Assembly (NCBI RefSeq): GCF_001039355.2
Contig: NW_019773970.1
Span: forward strand, 257,965 to 317,964
Source of the DNA: Lingula anatina
Lineage: Eukaryota > Brachiopoda > Lingulata > Lingulida > Lingulidae
Direction of reading: 5' to 3'
DNA: 60,000 nt
The notes below the pieces were generated by a model, which saw only the letters and a list, made by a program, of their open reading frames with translations, did not search any database and was not told the DNA's origin. Shown piece after piece: positions 37,204 through 50,200 of the stretch (its first letter is position 1; the number at the start of each line of letters is the position of its first letter). A program made the position numbers and the translations under genes.

Positions 37204-38667
37204 AAGTCGGCTAAACAGGAAAACAAGAACTAATATCTACAATGTAATATGTGATACTGTCCTTTCATGTCCACTCTTGTGAAATTAATACAATTTAACA
37301 AATAAAGGTCACAACAAAGTGTGCATTACAGGAAGTCACAGCTAAAATGACAAATTGTTATTTTAATGACACTGCTAGTATGTGAGAATCACATTACTAT
37401 GTAAACAGCCAGTTTTGTGTTCATTTTTGTGCAGGTATTGTCAGGTTGCTGTAGGACACAAGGGGATTGGTAGAATGTCCTCTGAACTAATTTACAGGGG
37501 AAGATCAAATGTTGTGGAGAGGAACTTTCTGACCTCTTGAAGTGCATAGCTGCATTTTGTGGAATTTCTGCAGCTCATCCCATACTTACACATTCCCAAT
37601 GTTTCTATTCTTTTTTTTTTTTTTTTCTTATTTTGGAAAGTAATTCTTACATGCCATTGATAATGATATAAATGAAAGTTAAGAAGTGTTTTGGTCAGAA
37701 ATATGCTTTGAATGAATCCATTATATTCAAATATCGAAATAAACAGATGTACCAGTAAATATCAGCAAGAAAATAAATAACACTGTTTTGAAAATGACTG
37801 GATTTATTGTTTACAAACATGAAAGTTCATACATACGTCAATCATTTTCTACAAAATGGGACTTTCTTTGCCTGTTTTGCTCTACCCACTCATCTGTCAT
37901 TTTAATGTATACCACCATGACTGTCAAAGGTTCACATATTATGTACCTTTTACATCAGATAAATCGTTTATGTTCCAGCAGTAAATACTGCTTTTCTTGC
38001 ATGGTGTTCATTGGATTTCACACACACTTCATCGAACCCGTTAAGTTTTTAAAATTATCCAGTTGTTACTGTTGTTAGGGCTAACAGTTCCAAGAAGAGG
38101 CAGAACAGTCAACAGTGTTGCTAGTGAGGAACCGTCCCCATCCAGTATGGTGAGAATTGTTTTTATCTGATAAATTGATATACAGAGAGGACGTCTTCTT
38201 TAGTTATTGAAAAATTGTTGGAGGAAAGTCAATGAAATATGGACTCCATATATATCATTAACAAACCGCTTCCACTAATGATGACATAGCTAGGTTAATT
38301 TTTTCTACAGAAGGCTTTACATACTGATATATAAATATGTTAAGGAGCAAAAGCCCCAGATCACACTTTACACACAAGGAATAAACTACAAAATCTAATG
38401 CCACATGGATAGTTTGCTTAAAAGCGTATATGGATGCAATGTGACCAAGAAGAACTTTTAAAGCTAAGTATGAAACCTTAATAAAAAGCAAAAGCAAGAT
38501 TGGCATTGGATTTTAATTTCAATGCAATTTTATGTTAGATTTCTCTTGGCAGAGCCCTGAACTAACCAAGCTGACTTTCTAATAGTATATGTATAAAATA
38601 GTGCTATATGGTTAAAATATCTTATAAGATTGAGTTTAAAATGTCCATTTAAAAACTGTACACGTTT

Positions 38668-38741
38668 TAAGCATTTTAAACAAGTGGAAATAATTCCTGA
38701 ATGTTAAGCATTTCAAACGAGTGGAAATAATTCCTGATTGT
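38668..38741. repeat. 37-bp tandem repeat, two units
   Basis: Two adjacent units with three differences (TAAGCATTT(T/C)AAAC(A/G)AGTGG...). They are also present in copy B at about 46.60-46.67 kb. Confidence 0.85.
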
Positions 38742-39157
38742 TCATCAATAAACAAAACATGTACGAATCCACAATTTCACAAACAAAGGGATGTCCCATT
38801 AAAAAGTGAAACTGAAACTGCACAAAAAGAAGCCTTCCTTTTTTACTACTGTAACTGCCATTAGGGCCCAGGTCATTCTTTTTTTTAAGATGCATCTTAA
38901 AAAATTACTTGAAAGGAGCTAAGAATCTTCAATGGATGCTCAGATCTAGGACCAGTTCTGTTCATTAACTATCACACACTATTGCACTTAAGTAATAAAT
39001 GCTGACAAGTTGAGAGAGTTGGCTCTACATGGCTACCTGTATCAAGACTGTATATATNAAATAGATAAATAAATAAATAAATAAAAATAAAAAATAAATA
39101 AATAAAATAAAATAAAACTCTTGTGTTCAGAAAGATCTAAGCCACCACTCAACTCAC

Positions 39158-41630
39158 CTGTCTTTCCCTTAATTCTCTCAGGTCTGCCTCACATTTCTGC
39201 ATCTCCAATCTGTTGAGTTCCTCTGTTTCAGCCAAACATCTTAGATCTTCCTCCTCTCTCTTGCGTCTTGTTTCCTATGTAACAATTCAAATGAATAAAA
39301 ATTACTTTATTATAAACTCATGAAAAAAAATGTAAAATTAATGTTTGATAATCATCATTTTTTCACATCTTCAATTTAGAAAGTTTTCACTAGCTTCACA
39401 AGCAGTGTTTAAAAAGTTCTTACCACTGATACCTACCTCTATCAACTTTTCTGCCTCCCATTTCTGCTCTTCTTCATTGGGCTCAGAAGATCTGAATAAT
39501 TCAATTTTGTTCATATTAATTTTGGGTATTTGTTAAAACTATCCTGGCACATGCAAATTTTGACCATTGCTAAAGATGATTTTGCTTTAACTGAAAAAAA
39601 GTGATAATAACATCTGATTTGATTTTCAAATGTATCGATGATTCGATGAAATATAAATAAGTGGACAAGAATGAAATCATTTATAAATCCAAATATCTTA
39701 TAAAAGATGTATATGCTTTCTGAATACAAAACCTGGAACAAATCTTTTATTTGTTGCATAACAAGCTATGGTTTGAATAAATATTACAAAACAGAAGACC
39801 CTAAAAAATTCAAAATATATCATAAATGCTTGCATGAAATAGATGTAGCATCATTATATGATATCATGGAATGTATTCTTAGTAAAAATATTTTGAGATG
39901 TATATTTTCACAAAACACACACACATGCACGTACACACAAGTAAGTGATATTTTCCAAAACCAAATATCATTCATCTTGCTTGCTTTCATTTCTTATATA
40001 CAAGTACTGATATCTGGAGAGGGGAAAACAAACAACAAGATGTGTAATTATTATTGACAAAACTGAATAAAAAAGATCAACTAAAAGGGTGCAGATAATA
40101 GCAAACTTAATTCATTGAAGTGACTGGAATGTGCTTCCTTGAAGTTGTTTATCATCACTAGCCCAGATCCGTGTGGTTTCCAGTGTTAGCATGAGTGAAC
40201 AAAGGGGCTTGTGGTATTTTGTTACAAGCATGCAAGGCTATTTTGCATTTCATTTAAACACTTGTCTTTTCAAACAAAAATACATAATATGGTTCTGACC
40301 ATAAATGAAATACAACAATTAACAACACATACATGCAAATGTCCTTTGGTTAAAACGCAATGTTATGTTGTATCATAAGATCCTTGCAGGCACTACTACT
40401 CTGAAAGAGGGGGAAAAAAATGCACAAACACAGTGCAACAAACATGCCTTCAAACTAACAAACCTGTATCTGCTTCATCTGCTGTCCTTAATAACATCTG
40501 TACAAATGTTCAAGGCAGAAAAGAAAAGTTTGAGACAAAAGGAAACTTTGGGATGGGTGAGAAATAAACGTGAATGAGCATTTTTAATAAACTTTTCGAA
40601 ATTATTAGTGAAATATTACATTTCTGTCAAAGTATCTTTTGAAAAAAGTTTCCCTTATAGAAGTATAATGAAAGTATTTTTTCTTGTCTTATTAGCAATG
40701 ATAAAAACTCAAAAACTCAAAATTGTTCCTTACATAATCTTTACATATTCTGGGAAAACAAGAAGCAATGTAATTCTCAACTACTATATCAAAGACAAAA
40801 AGTGTCCACAAACAGTAATAGGATAAAAAATTTTCCCTCTTTATGAAAAAACAAAACAAACACTAAAAAATTTAGACAAAAACCCTCACTAACCTGCTTC
40901 GGACACTCCTTCTTGGTGAGTGATCTCTGAAAAAAACAGTCAGGTAGAGAGAGGAGAATTAATTAGTTTAGGAAAACGGTTAATCTGAGCTCTGAACTCA
41001 CAAACAAAGCTCTTTTATCAAGCAGGAAAATGACATGCAGAATGACATTTGAAAATTTGAATATTAAAAGATGAGAAGAAATATTCTCAATTTAGTGATT
41101 GTATCAAAGTTTACAGTGAGTTATCATTTGTCAATGTCCAAAGTCTTAATAGTGCTTTAATCACAAGAGTCCTTTAAAAACAACATATAATATTAGCAAG
41201 AGATGACATACAGAACAGAGAGTGGGATCAGTACAAAAATGTTTTATTATCATAGAACTAATTTTAATAACGAAATGCACTAACAGATATTCACAATGCA
41301 ATACAATACAATACAATACAATACAATACAATACAATACAATACAATACAATACAGTACAATACACTAGTAGTGGGACACAACAACACCAAATAATCACA
41401 TTTGCAAAAACATTGGTAGGTGGTAAAAAATATTTTAAAAGACATCACAAGAAGCATACACAGGTGTCAATTTATTAGTGAAAATAGGATTGAAGATAAA
41501 TATGCAAACCATGGCATCAACACAATCTAGGTTCTTTTTAGCTTCGTTTTCAAACTCCACTTACTCCTCATGTCCAGGGGAAGACACATGGCGAAGATTT
41601 TTCTTCCATTCATCTGCCATGGCTTGACTT
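39158..41630 (-). CDS. second copy of troponin T exons 1-4 (probably allelic)
   Basis: The exons are 41630-41575 (start codon), 40926-40894, 39491-39437 and 39274-39158. Lengths, phases and splice sites equal those of copy A. Differences in coding sequence are few. Those seen in exons 1 and 4 are synonymous; one in exon 2 changes Gly20 (copy A) to Asp. The downstream exons (from the 29-codon ERRKQERAEEE exon on) are not repeated, so this is not a complete second gene. The 5' UTR part of exon 1 runs to 41660. It is most simply the other allele of the same exons, placed in tandem by the assembly. A real partial duplication cannot be excluded from sequence alone. Confidence 0.85.
41297..41361. 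repeat. AATAC pentanucleotide microsatellite (copy B)
   Basis: Allelic or duplicate counterpart of 31,219-31,292, slightly different in length. Confidence 0.95.
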
Positions 41631-44600
41631 CAGTCTCTCGGGTTTACAACAGAGGACTTCCTGGAAGAGAAGAAACTGAATAAATCATAACCATTCAAAG
41701 CTTTAACTTAAAATTTAAAACTCTTGCCTGCAATTGCTTCCCTACAATGCCAAAGCTTCCATACCTACTCTTCCTAATGGCAGCAGATAAGGTATGTACC
41801 TTAAAAAAAATTATTTTAAAAATACAATGATGTACTAGGGTTATCAAAAAGTTAAAATCTAAATATTTCAGGTACTTGCACAGGTGCATGCAAATTGAAC
41901 ATTCATTGGATAAGCGCTCCTTGTCTGAGCAAAACCACAGTAATAATAATCAAGCAGTATAGTCAAGCCTTCATGTCAGCTAGATCATGTATAGAGATCA
42001 TGGAGTCGTGAAGAATACGTGTTACACTTGGAATATCAAACACCTGAGTTAAGTAATATTCATACTATTCTGTAAACAAGTATGTGGCCTTTTAAAAATT
42101 TTAATTGGTAGTAGGAGCCTTTAAATGTCAAATTTATAGTGGCAGCATAGAGTGCCACTCCCTTGTAGGCATGATTTTAAAAAATGAGAGTGCAAGGCAG
42201 GCCACTGAGTATCCCCCCCTCCCCACACACACACACACACAATCTTCCATCTGTCTTGACATCCTCCATGATCCTTCTACACAGCTTGAAGCAATCTCCA
42301 GATCTCTTTCAAATAATGCATGTTTTTCTTTTCATTACTACTAGGTTTCAAATACTTTTCATTCCTTTGAATTCAAGTTTTTATGTAAAAACCCCTCAAA
42401 ATGCAGATGTTTTTTGTGCACATTTTTAACAGTAAACGTAAACCAGTGTTCAGTAGACTAAATATAGAACGAGGTTTGTTCTTGCTCATACTCTCTCTCA
42501 TACACGTCCTCGGAACTAAAAAACAGGATTTGGCATGTAGTAGAAGTTCATTCAGCATCAAACACCTACAGTCCCAATGGTTATATTTGTCAGCAAACAA
42601 GTCCCAGTTTGTCGATGTGATTAAAAATGGCGTCAAATCACCATACACCTGAAGATATCTCTCCAATTACCTTTCATTCAAGGCTTTAGGGACATACTTC
42701 ACCCTTGCTGGGAGATTGGTGGGAGGCATGAATTATTTCTTGATTTTATTTGACATTTCATAACCCCAGCATAAACTTAACATTCCCTCTCTCAAATTTT
42801 GTTTGCATTTAATGGGGAGGTCTGAAGACACCTGACACTTAAGAGGGGTCATATGCCTTTCATTAACACTACTTTTATGGTAGGGTCTGTGTAGAGAGAG
42901 ACCAAACAGAAGAAATCTTAACCTGTGTATCTAATGTTACATTTCATTAGCAGTGTTGCCAACTCCATAGGTCTTGAGCTATGTTCAGATACAATTAGGG
43001 CTTTCTAAGTCAGAAAACAGATGAAAACTGCATCCTCAGACAACAATATCACAAAATCTTTCTAAGCTAATGGTTCTTATAAGAGTCTTTTGTTAAATCT
43101 GCCGGTGTATTTCAAATGAAGATTTAGAAAAATGTTACAAGAAGTCTTTAACATAATTTCTTTGCGAGTCCTATAGACAGTTTCGACACAATAGGCCCAG
43201 TACATATTTCTAATCCATACCATATGTTTCACATATGGTGAATTATATTTTCGATATTTGCTCACGGTTAGGTATATATGTATTTTAAAAACAAATAAAT
43301 TTGCACAATAAATTTGCTCTGGCAACTTGAATGTCTTTTTTTTCTGTGTGTTAGGGTAATGCCTTATACCTAGATTGTATATCTTGTACATTAGTTATAC
43401 CAACACAGTGATAAGTAACTTTAAACCCACATAAGATCCATTAGTATAATAAATTTTGACATTTTATTAGTTTGCTAATTTGAATTTATATTAAGTCAAT
43501 CTGTCCAATATAGAAACTATTCAAACTGACAACCAATTGCTTTAAAGAAAGCTTAAAGCTTCTCTACTTGTGTTTTTACGCATGTACCCAAACAATCATT
43601 GAATGGATGAAAAATATTAATAACTATTATTCTAAAGTAAAGTATGGACATTATTTTGGTTGCTTTTGCAAAGCTAATTAAGGAAAAATTAACATCAGCT
43701 TTGCAGGATACTCATGGGCACAAAAAATGTGACTGGGGCGTTTTTGAATGCATATAACACACCTTTAAATCAGAGCAGAGATATAAACAATCCATGAGGT
43801 TTCTTTTAACTGGTCTTTTATCTCTGTTTACACAAATTACAGAGCCTTTGTCAAACTAAACTTACATACTTATAACGGATGGGATATTAATTTAATTTTC
43901 TAGACACTTTCCTGCCATGGTATAGAAACAGGATCTCACTTGATTATATGTGTTTAACTTGTAAGTAATTCCTAAATTACACGGTTACATCACTACCTCT
44001 ACATCAGTAAGGGAAGTCCATTCAAATAAAGGTTCAAGTTCAATGATTCGTAATTCAATTAATGTCACCAATTACATCACGATTTCAGTGAAACGTAACG
44101 TAGCTATGCAGCATTGAAACAAATTACTGTCAGTTGATTCATTTACAACAATAACTGCAACAGCTGGAACCCAACGTCAAGCAGATATATCGTATAATTT
44201 CTGTCCCCTCCCATTCAACGAGATTGTTTTGACAAGCGGCCATGATGAAAATCCAGGGATAAGGCCTGGTGGCTTCATAAGTTGACACTTGTCAAAAGGC
44301 CATCATCTTTATCGCCAAAACAAAAAAAGTATATTCTGTGCCATGTCTTTCAACAATACATGCTCTACAAATAGCACAATTTATAAAAACTATGTTAAAA
44401 GAACCGTTCAAGGTCCTGCGAATACCAGTTTAAGTGTCACCCACCTGGACCAGCTCCACGCCACACTGCGACCGTGTAACCCTTGACCCACTTTTCATTG
44501 TATTGATTGGTTGAAAGTTTTGATAGGTCAGGTGCATAACCTCAGCGTTCTTTCCCTGGGCGGCGAAAATTTGTAAAAGGGGCGCGTTGCATTTATTTAT

Positions 44601-45525
44601 TTATTTAATTTTTTTTAGTAAATACGTCATCTACAGCTACCTTAATTTCAATTTCAACATTTTCACATTAAAAAGACTTAAATACAAAAATGAAAAAGAA
44701 GCGCATGTTTTTGGTCATGCGGACAACCAAGTTTCACTTTCAGCTGATATTTTGAGGAATACTGTTATGGGTAAAGGGAAGAATATTTTTAATGAAATGT
44801 TTCATTTAAACAGATTTTAATCAGGATTTTTTAAAATACTTTTCCATTAATATAATGTTCCAAGCCAATTTAAAACTCTCTAAAATATTTTCTAAACAAA
44901 GGGCATATTAAATTCATACAATAAAAATAAACACAAAGCTGGCTTTATTTTGATGGAAATAATTATCTTAGATTGTATATGTGCCCAACTATATTACCAA
45001 AATTTTATGAAGTTTTGAAATTGATCCCCGAAGATAAAAAAATGTATCCTAAACATTCTGATTTAGTCGGCTAAACAGGAAAACGAGAACTAATATCTAC
45101 AATGTAATATGCGATACTGTCCTTTCATGTCCACTCTTGTGAAATTAATACAATTTAACAAATAAAGGTCACAACAAAGTGTGCATTACAGGAAGTCACA
45201 GCTAAAATGACAAATTGTTATTTTAATGACACTGCTAGTATGTGAGAATCACATTACTATGTAAGCAGCCAGTTTTGTGTTCATTTTTGTGCAGGTATTG
45301 TCAGGTTGCTGTAGGACACAAGGGGATTGGTAGAATGTCCTCTGAACTAATTTACAGGGGAAGATCAAATGTTGTGGAGAGGAACTCTCTGACCTCTTGA
45401 AGTGCATAGCTGCATTTTGTGGAATTTCTGCAGCTCATCCCATACTTACACATTCCCAATGTTTCTATTCTTTTTTTTTATTTTGGAAAGTAATTCTTAC
45501 ATGCCATTGATAATGATATAAATGA

Positions 45526-45671
45526 AAGTTAAGAAGTGTTTTGGTCAGAAATATGCTTTGAATGAATCCATTATATTCAAATATCAAAACAAGTAAACTG
45601 GGAGTAAACTGAAGTTAAGAAGCATTTTGATCAGAAATATGCTTTGAATGAATCCATTATATTCAAATATC
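45526..45671. repeat. 86-bp-period tandem duplication, copy B only
   Basis: A stretch starting AAGTTAAGAAG at 45,526 recurs at 45,612. Copy A has the unit once (about 37.68 kb). Confidence 0.8.
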
Positions 45672-46987
45672 GAAATAAACAGATGTACCAGTAAATATCA
45701 GCAAGAAAATAAATAACACTGTTTTGAAAATGACTGGATTTATTGTTTACAAACATGAAAGTTCATACATACGTCAATCATTTTCTACAAAATGGGACTT
45801 TCTTTGCCTGTTTTGCTCTACCCACTCATCTGTCATTTTAATGTATACCACCATGACTGTCAAAGGTTCATATTATTCATTCAGATAAATCGTTTATGTT
45901 CGAGCAGTAAATACTGCTTTTTTTGCATGGTGTTCATTGGATTTCACACACACTTCATCGAACCCGTTAAGTTCTTAAAATTATCCAGTTGTTACTGTTG
46001 TTAGGGCTAACAGTTCCAAGAAGAGGCAGAACAGTCAACAGTTCATTTAATGTTGCTAGTGAGGAACTGTCCCCATCCAGTATGGTGAGAATTGTTTTTA
46101 TCTGATAAATTGATATACAGAGAGGACGTCTTCTTTAGTTTTTGAAAAATTGTTGGAGGAAAGTCAATGAAATATGGACTCCATATATATCATTAACAAA
46201 CCGCTTCCACTAACGATGACATAGCTAGGTTAATTTTTTCTACAGAAGGCTTTACATACTGATATATAAATATGTTAAGGAGCAAAAGCCCCAGATCACA
46301 CTTTACACACAAGGAATAAACTACAAAATCTACTGCCACATGGATAGTTTGCTTAAAAGCGTATATGAATGCAATGTGACCAAGAAGAACTTTTAAAGCT
46401 AAGTATGAAACCTTAATAAAAAGCAAAAGCAAGATTGGCATTGGATTTTAATTTCAATGCTATTTTATGTTAGATTTCTTTTGGCAGAGCCCTGAACTAA
46501 CCAAGCTGACTTTCTAATAGTATATGTATAAAATAGTGCTATATGGTTAAAATATCTTATAAGAGTTTAAAATGTCCATTTAAAAACTGTACAAGTTTTA
46601 AGCATTTTAAACAAGTGGAAATAATTCCTGAATGTTAAGCATTTCAAACGAGTGGAAATAATTCCTGATTGTTCATCAATAAACAAAACATGTACGAATC
46701 CACAATTTCACAAACAAAGGGATGTCCCATTAAAAAGTGAAACTGAAACTGCACAAAAAGAAGCCTTCCTTTTTTACTACTGTAACTGCCATTAGGGCCC
46801 AGGTCATTCTTTTTTTAAAGATGCATCTTAAAAAATTACTTGAAAGGAGCTAAGAATCTTCAATGGATGCTCAGATCTAGGACCAGTTCTGTTCATAAAC
46901 TATCACACACTATTGCACTTAAGTAATAAATGCTGACAAGTTGAGAGAGATGGCTCTACATGGCTACCTGTATCAAGACTGTATATA

Positions 46988-47264
46988 TATATAAATAAAT
47001 GTGGGATAATCCTCCCTAATCCATTGATTTGCCAGCACTCAATCTACAATCCTGAAGTAGCAGAATCCAAGTCAACTGAGTAGAAGAATATATCTGGCGG
47101 TGGTTTGAGTTACAGATTCCATTGAGTGAACAAATGAATGGAAATTAGAGATTAAAAAAGCAACCCAAGATGGTACTCTTGGCTTAGTCCGTGGAAAGTA
47201 GTTCTTGTCTTTTCTTTTGTTCAGCACACATTGGGTTTTGATTTTAGTTTCTCAGTCCTTGCAT
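46988..47264 (-). other. start of troponin I 3' UTR / space to troponin T
   Basis: Non-coding sequence follows the TnI stop (47265-47267). No convincing polyadenylation signal is visible in the first 280 bases, so the UTR may run on into the region shared with copy A. Confidence 0.4.
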
Positions 47265-50200
47265 CTAACTCTCAGCTTCCTGGTGTTTCTGCAGACCCTC
47301 TCGCCAATCTGGATTTTTTGCAGCCTGGAAAATGATTCAGGTTGAGATAATAATTGCAGTCTAGTCAAGGATAAAAATACAGATAAGAAAACTCAAGCTG
47401 GATAAAACCCAACAAAATGACATACATTTTGAGCTTACCCAAACTACTTATTGTATTAAATGTTTTGAACTGCACAGGTTTTACATCTATCAAAGTTATA
47501 AATAAATTTAGTAATACTGTGCAAAGAGCCACAGTGAATATATAATGGAAAAAAATCAAATCTACTATTTTGACAGTTCTATTCAACTTTTGAAAATTAT
47601 CCTAAAAGATACATAAAGAAAGAGGACAAATAGGCTTTTTCAAATGAATTAAACTATCCTTCAGTATACCTCTTCTTCCTCCTTTAATGCATATTTACTC
47701 TGGCCTGTTGATTTGAGTTGGTTGCGGAAGGATTCTTTTCCACCCTTGTTTCTGTCAAACCTGGCCAATCTTGAAATACAAACATTTTTTTGTCAAAATA
47801 CTGTCAGCACTTCTCTTTAAACACAAAACATCATACAAGTAAATGCACGAGTTCATTAATACCGACAATTAAGTTCATTAATATATTTGATTAAAAAATT
47901 TCAAAAAGTAAGAAAATTATATTATAATAAAATATTTCCATGAGCACTTTTGAGAGCAGAGTATGCAAGCTTATAGAACCAATCAATGAAAACTTACTTG
48001 GCATCTGTCTTGGAGACCTTCTTCAGCACAGGTTTGATGCTAAAATGAAAAATGTTGAACTAAAAAGTTACCAATTTTTTTACATAGGCAAAAAGTATTT
48101 TTAAAAAAGTCGGGCAATTTAAGTTTTAATCTCATTTAAATCATTAAAGTAGTCTTTATGAAATTAAAGGTACAGCCCCATTTAGTGTATTTACAGCATC
48201 TCGCAGAATATTCAACTTGGAAAATCCAGAAACAATTTATTTTAAGAGGTTAAGGCTATTATTGAATGTGATGTATGCACACTCCTCAACCATTTTCCAC
48301 AAAAATCTGGCTAACACTAATTCACAAAACTTTAAATGTTCTACACTAACTGAAAGCTCTCGGAGGAGATGGCTGAACAAATGTACACCCACATAAAGAT
48401 GGAAGATGGACAGACAGACAACCACATTTCTAACTAAATTCACTGTAGGAAGAGCCAGGTATAGAAACAATTTCTAAAACTGTCGAAGTATTTTACTTTT
48501 GTTCTTTTGTAATCTGCTTCAGAGAAAAAACAACTGTTAACAAAAGAAAAACGTATATAATTTTAATAAAAATAAAAGCAAAAAAAAAGAGCAGTACTTA
48601 CAATTTACCCTTGATGTCATTTACTTTTATCGTAAGCTCATTGATCTAGATATAAGATAAAGTTTATGTTAAAACATATTTATGCTTCCTGTGCACAATA
48701 AAAGATTCCGCAGTTATTTTAAGTTACTAAAGAAAACTTCAAAGCATGAGTAAGCCTTCAAAATTATTCTATATTACTATATGCGAGGATATGCAGAAAT
48801 GTGAGAACTAAAGAAAAATAAGTATAGCAATTTTAACAACAAGCTTTTAAAAATCCTATTCTCAGTGCATAATACTGTTATTATACTGAATGTGCAACAA
48901 TACTAAGTTGATTCAACTCTATACAAAATACTTAAAAAAAGAAACTGAATCATTAATGTCATATTTAGTTGTAAAGCATACAGCATTTGTCAAAGCAAAT
49001 CATGCAAGTACAAGAAACAGTTAAATCTGTAGATAAAAAGTCAAAAATGAGAGAAAAAGGGTGACAATATAAGACAATACAGAAAGGATGGTTACCAACA
49101 TATTACAGGACAACAGGATAGAGAAAAAGGGTTTCACACAAATTCTTAATACCTTCCAAATCTACTCTGTTAAAATATGCTCAGTTGAAAAAGTTTGAAT
49201 ATTTGCAATAAAGAAATTTCATTAGGGTTTAATACAAGGAGTAATCCTCAGATGTCAAATAAAATAACAAACAGATAGTTCAAACTGTATAAGACCATAG
49301 CACTGTACGATACATATAGCTTAAGCAATTGCTTCATGCAGACAATGTTTACGATACTATGAGTAAGCAAGCTATGCTATTAATGGTTTAGTGCCTCTAA
49401 ATAGTTATTCCTTGTTGGTACTACAAGATAATAGGTTGTAAGAGCTAGACACTGTAAATAATTGAAAGATAGCTGGCGTGTTTATATATAACTCTGAACA
49501 AATAGAGATAGTCTAGAAACTAATACACATTGTGTGCATACTAAGTGCCCTCTAGATAAATGTGATTATCTTTGAAGTTGACGATAAGTTGTTGACTCGT
49601 TGACTGAGTACATATTCAATAAAATGTCAATGAGTAATAGAAACATACTAGAGATAAAGCTCTTACTTTATTAATGTTATGCTTACACTTCAGGTTTTCT
49701 TCATTTCTGAAATTTCTGTGATACTGATACCTACTACTTAACTGAACCCTAGCTATACAATACCTACCTCAAAATCTTGTTTGCGTATTTTAACTTCCCA
49801 CTCATATTTATCTTCTTCCAACTGAGCGTATTTCTCGTATAACTTCCTACAGAGTCTTTCAACCTCCTCTGTTAGTAGAAAAAGTTATTACTGTGTTGGG
49901 TTGCCTTTATATATAGTAGAGGGCACACCAAAATCAGACACAAAGTGCTGGGTCAATGCCATCAATTCATTTTTTGTTTTTTAAAAAGGGACTTAAGCTA
50001 TTAAAATTTTTTAGTTACTAAATTTCTGATGACAATTCTAAGATGAATATATTAAATATCAAATATCAGTAAAATTCAGTTATACATATTGTCATTTTAA
50101 CAGGTCTAGTCCCTTTTAGAATACTCTTAATCACAACAAAGAATATTCCAATAAAAACTTCAAATAAATTAGTGACAATGTATCCAACTTGTTCTCAAAT

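Larger units (their letters stand above)
28966..39057. repeat. copy A of a large duplicated region (troponin T 5' part)
   Basis: This stretch matches 39,059-46,987 from end to end in the same order, with scattered substitutions, small indels and two transposon insertions found only here. It includes the first four troponin T coding exons, the candidate 5' UTR exon and the space towards troponin I. Internally, 33,825-35,513 is repeated at 35,515-37,203. A single N lies at 35,514 and another at 39,058, exactly at the two joins. Confidence 0.9.
39059..46987. repeat. copy B of the large duplicated region
   Basis: This matches copy A. It starts within the AAAT microsatellite after an N at 39,058 and continues without a break into the troponin I gene. 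It lacks both MITEs found in copy A. It has its own differences, such as an AC run at 42,226-42,241 and an 86-bp tandem duplication at about 45.53-45.67 kb. Confidence 0.9.

Noticed and set aside
38258-38506. 82-codon hydrophobic minus-strand frame, also at 46193-46441
   Set aside because: It lies within the duplicated non-coding spacer just beyond troponin I and has no homology I recognise. Near identity of the copies is not evidence of selection.
39059-46987. a genuine second troponin T gene
   Set aside because: Only the first four coding exons recur, the join carries an N inside a microsatellite, and insertion and empty-site differences look allelic.
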